DNA from: Pseudescherichia vulneris NBRC 102420 | GTDB taxonomy: Bacteria; Pseudomonadota; Gammaproteobacteria; Enterobacterales; Enterobacteriaceae | Assembly (NCBI RefSeq): GCF_000759795.1 | Contig: NZ_BBMZ01000009.1 | Coordinates: forward strand, 207,700 to 271,699 | Reading direction: 5' to 3' | DNA: 64,000 bases | Part shown: piece by piece, positions 62,624-64,000 of the stretch | How positions within the stretch are numbered: position 1 is the stretch's first letter | Layout: each line of letters starts with the position of its first letter | The notes under the pieces: model-generated | The model's database searches: none | The model's input: the letters and a program-made list of their open reading frames with translations, nothing else | What the model was told of the DNA's origin: nothing | Made by a program: the position numbers and the translations under genes

Positions 62624-63957
62624 GTACGCAGTACCGCAAAGAGTTCAAGATCCACATCCCCCAGTGAGCGCGGGGTATAGAAGGTACAGCTGCCCGCCTC
62701 AAGCATGGAGCGTGCTGCCTCAGTACTCAGATCCAGCGAGAAATACTGGTTCTCAAGACGCAGCGGGATCGCCGCCGGAACATGGGCGAGGGGCGCGATC
62801 ACCATCCCGCTCAGGGCCACATTCACCACCTCTGAAACATCATCAAAACTGCCCGCTTTACACAGCTGCGGGAATTTCGTCTGAAGCTCGTGGTTCGGCA
62901 TGGAGGAGCGTACTGAGAGGTAGAAATCGGCCCCTTCGCGCAGGCGCGCATCGTGCAGGGCACCTTTCCAGATCTGGTCCTGATGCTCCAGGTGGATCCT
63001 CACCACCCGTGACGGCAGGCTCGCTTCCAGCAGCTTATCGAGCAGTGTGAGCAGCGGCGGGAATATCTGTTCCGGCGCATCGTGCTGATAAGCAGGAATA
63101 TCCCCGGCGTCATGCTCCAGTGAGAAGGTCAGCAGGCTGCCGGCAAGACGGGCCAGTTCGCGGTACAGCAGTTCCGGGTGGCGATCGGGCGTCTGCAGCA
63201 GCTCCGTGAGCACCGGCTCCGCACTGTTCAGGGCATTGAGCAGCCAGAACAGGGACACATCCGCGACCGCAAAGTCGGCCATCCGCGCATTACTCTCACG
63301 GCGCATGGCCATCAGGCGGCGACGGCGGGCCTGCAGCCGGACCAGCAGGCCACCCAGTCCGGCGATCAGCCACGGGCTGGCAGAAAGGGAAAGCATTGGC
63401 GGGATAAAGGCCGGATCCCGGCTCCACTGCCCCTGCGCATTACGCACCAGGCGGGCCACCGGACAGGTCAGCCAGGCCGTGTTCTCCTGGCTGGAGAGAC
63501 GCAGGGTCAGGGCATTACGCAGAATGGCCAGCTCCCCGCTTTCATGGCCTGCCAGGTCCTGCACCACCACGCGCTCGGCTTTCCAGCGACGCGGGCGCTC
63601 ACTGTCCTGGCCGTTATCGAGGTTGCCGCCACTGGCGCTCAGTAGCGGCAGCGCGGCAACCACGTCAACAGCCTCACGGCCGGCTGCGCCAGACAAATCA
63701 CAGACCGGAGGAAGATTGTCTGCCAGGTCCGTATCCACAAGGGTACCGTCCTGAAAGCGCACCACCAGACGGGTGGCGTTCAGGCGCGAGAGCGCTAGCG
63801 CAGCGTCGTCGAACTCTGCGGCCCCGACACCCCAGGGGTGAGAAATGCCCATCCGGGCGACCCTGTCGGCAACGTGCGCACTCCAGCGGGCCTGCTGCTG
63901 GAACTGTTGCGGGGCCAGCGCGGCCCCGTCCTGCCAAAGTGGACGATAAATTTTCAT
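62620..63957 (-). CDS. tssK: T6SS baseplate protein TssK
   Basis: Baseplate-to-membrane connector, 445 residues. Starts KIYRPLWQDGAALAPQQFQQQARW, the conserved TssK opening, with the C-terminal globular domain (YFSLDLSTEAARSMLEAGSCTFYTPRSLGDVDLELFAVLR). RBS AGGTGGGG before the ATG. It follows the tssC end by 15 bases. Confidence 0.94.
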   Translation of the reverse strand: MKIYRPLWQDGAALAPQQFQQQARWSAHVADRVARMGISHPWGVGAAEFDDAALALSRLNATRLVVRFQDGTLVDTDLADNLPPVCDLSGAAGREAVDVVAALPLLSASGGNLDNGQDSERPRRWKAERVVVQDLAGHESGELAILRNALTLRLSSQENTAWLTCPVARLVRNAQGQWSRDPAFIPPMLSLSASPWLIAGLGGLLVRLQARRRRLMAMRRESNARMADFAVADVSLFWLLNALNSAEPVLTELLQTPDRHPELLYRELARLAGSLLTFSLEHDAGDIPAYQHDAPEQIFPPLLTLLDKLLEASLPSRVVRIHLEHQDQIWKGALHDARLREGADFYLSVRSSMPNHELQTKFPQLCKAGSFDDVSEVVNVALSGMVIAPLAHVPAAIPLRLENQYFSLDLSTEAARSMLEAGSCTFYTPRSLGDVDLELFAVLRT

Positions 63958-63972
63958 TCCCGATACCCCACC

Positions 63973-64000
63973 TTACGCTTTCGCCTTCGGCATCTGGGAG
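63973..64000 (-). CDS. tssC: End of T6SS sheath gene tssC (partial)
   Basis: The last codons read (S)QMPKAKA-stop on the minus strand, stopping 15 bases before tssK. The position just ahead of tssK is where tssC normally lies, and the tail is of TssC type. Only nine codons are visible, so the call rests on gene order. Confidence 0.55.

Overview
The window reads as chromosomal DNA of a gammaproteobacterium of the family Enterobacteriaceae, in the Enterobacter/Kosakonia/Citrobacter/Klebsiella neighbourhood. The genus cannot be fixed from this sequence alone. Support comes from the very close match of several products to enteric families (YhaO-type permease, MetR-like regulator, canonical-looking Psd), an enteric-type T6SS gene order, and REP-like palindromes. 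No tRNA, rRNA or CRISPR array was seen.

Layout. (1) 1-5.3 kb: the end of a zinc alcohol dehydrogenase, a carboxymuconolactone-decarboxylase-like protein, a CIO-type cytochrome bd operon (two subunits plus a 48-residue DUF2474-like protein missed by simple ORF cut-offs) and a LysR regulator. (2) 5.3-13.5 kb: a plus-strand metabolic set made of a hydroxy/aromatic amino-acid permease behind a good CRP site, a PLP aminotransferase, a cystathionine beta-lyase-like enzyme, a MetR-like regulator, RidA, an unknown 95-residue protein, a second phosphatidylserine decarboxylase and an MFS transporter. (3) 13.5-22.3 kb: two tandem GMC oxidoreductases, an MFS/M20-amidohydrolase pair with a divergent LysR gene, a NUDIX hydrolase and a small membrane protein. 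(4) 22.5-27.3 kb: an accessory patch bounded by two decayed ISNCY-type transposase remnants, holding a cupin, an Asp/Glu racemase-family protein, two exported proteins, REP-like palindromes and, just past the second remnant, an orphan CdiI-like immunity gene and a small helical protein.

(5) 27.3-40.3 kb: a GC-richer catabolic island. One operon (solute-binding protein, two permeases, flavin monooxygenase, alpha-hydroxy-acid oxidase) diverges from a LysR gene. The second (RidA, DUF1028, M20 deacetylase, ABC ATPase, quinone oxidoreductase, GST, AroQ-like, 2-hydroxyacid dehydrogenase) supplies the missing ATPase. The two operons therefore look like one uptake-and-degradation pathway for an unknown, probably nitrogen-containing, substrate. 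The AroQ-like protein has lost catalytic residues and is probably not a dehydroquinase.

(6) 40.4-64 kb: a type VI secretion locus on the minus strand, in transcription order tssC (end only), tssK, tssL, ompA-like, hcp, [terminator], clpV, metallopeptidase effector, lipoprotein immunity, vgrG with a transthyretin-like tail, 751-residue candidate effector, two near-identical SUMF1-fold lipoproteins, PAAR, an unknown membrane protein, tssM, tssF, tssG, tssJ, tssE. tssA and tssB are not in the window. The best candidates for undescribed biology are the 751-residue protein with its duplicated SUMF1-fold lipoproteins, the altered AroQ in the catabolic island, and the Psd/MetC-like/RidA gene set.
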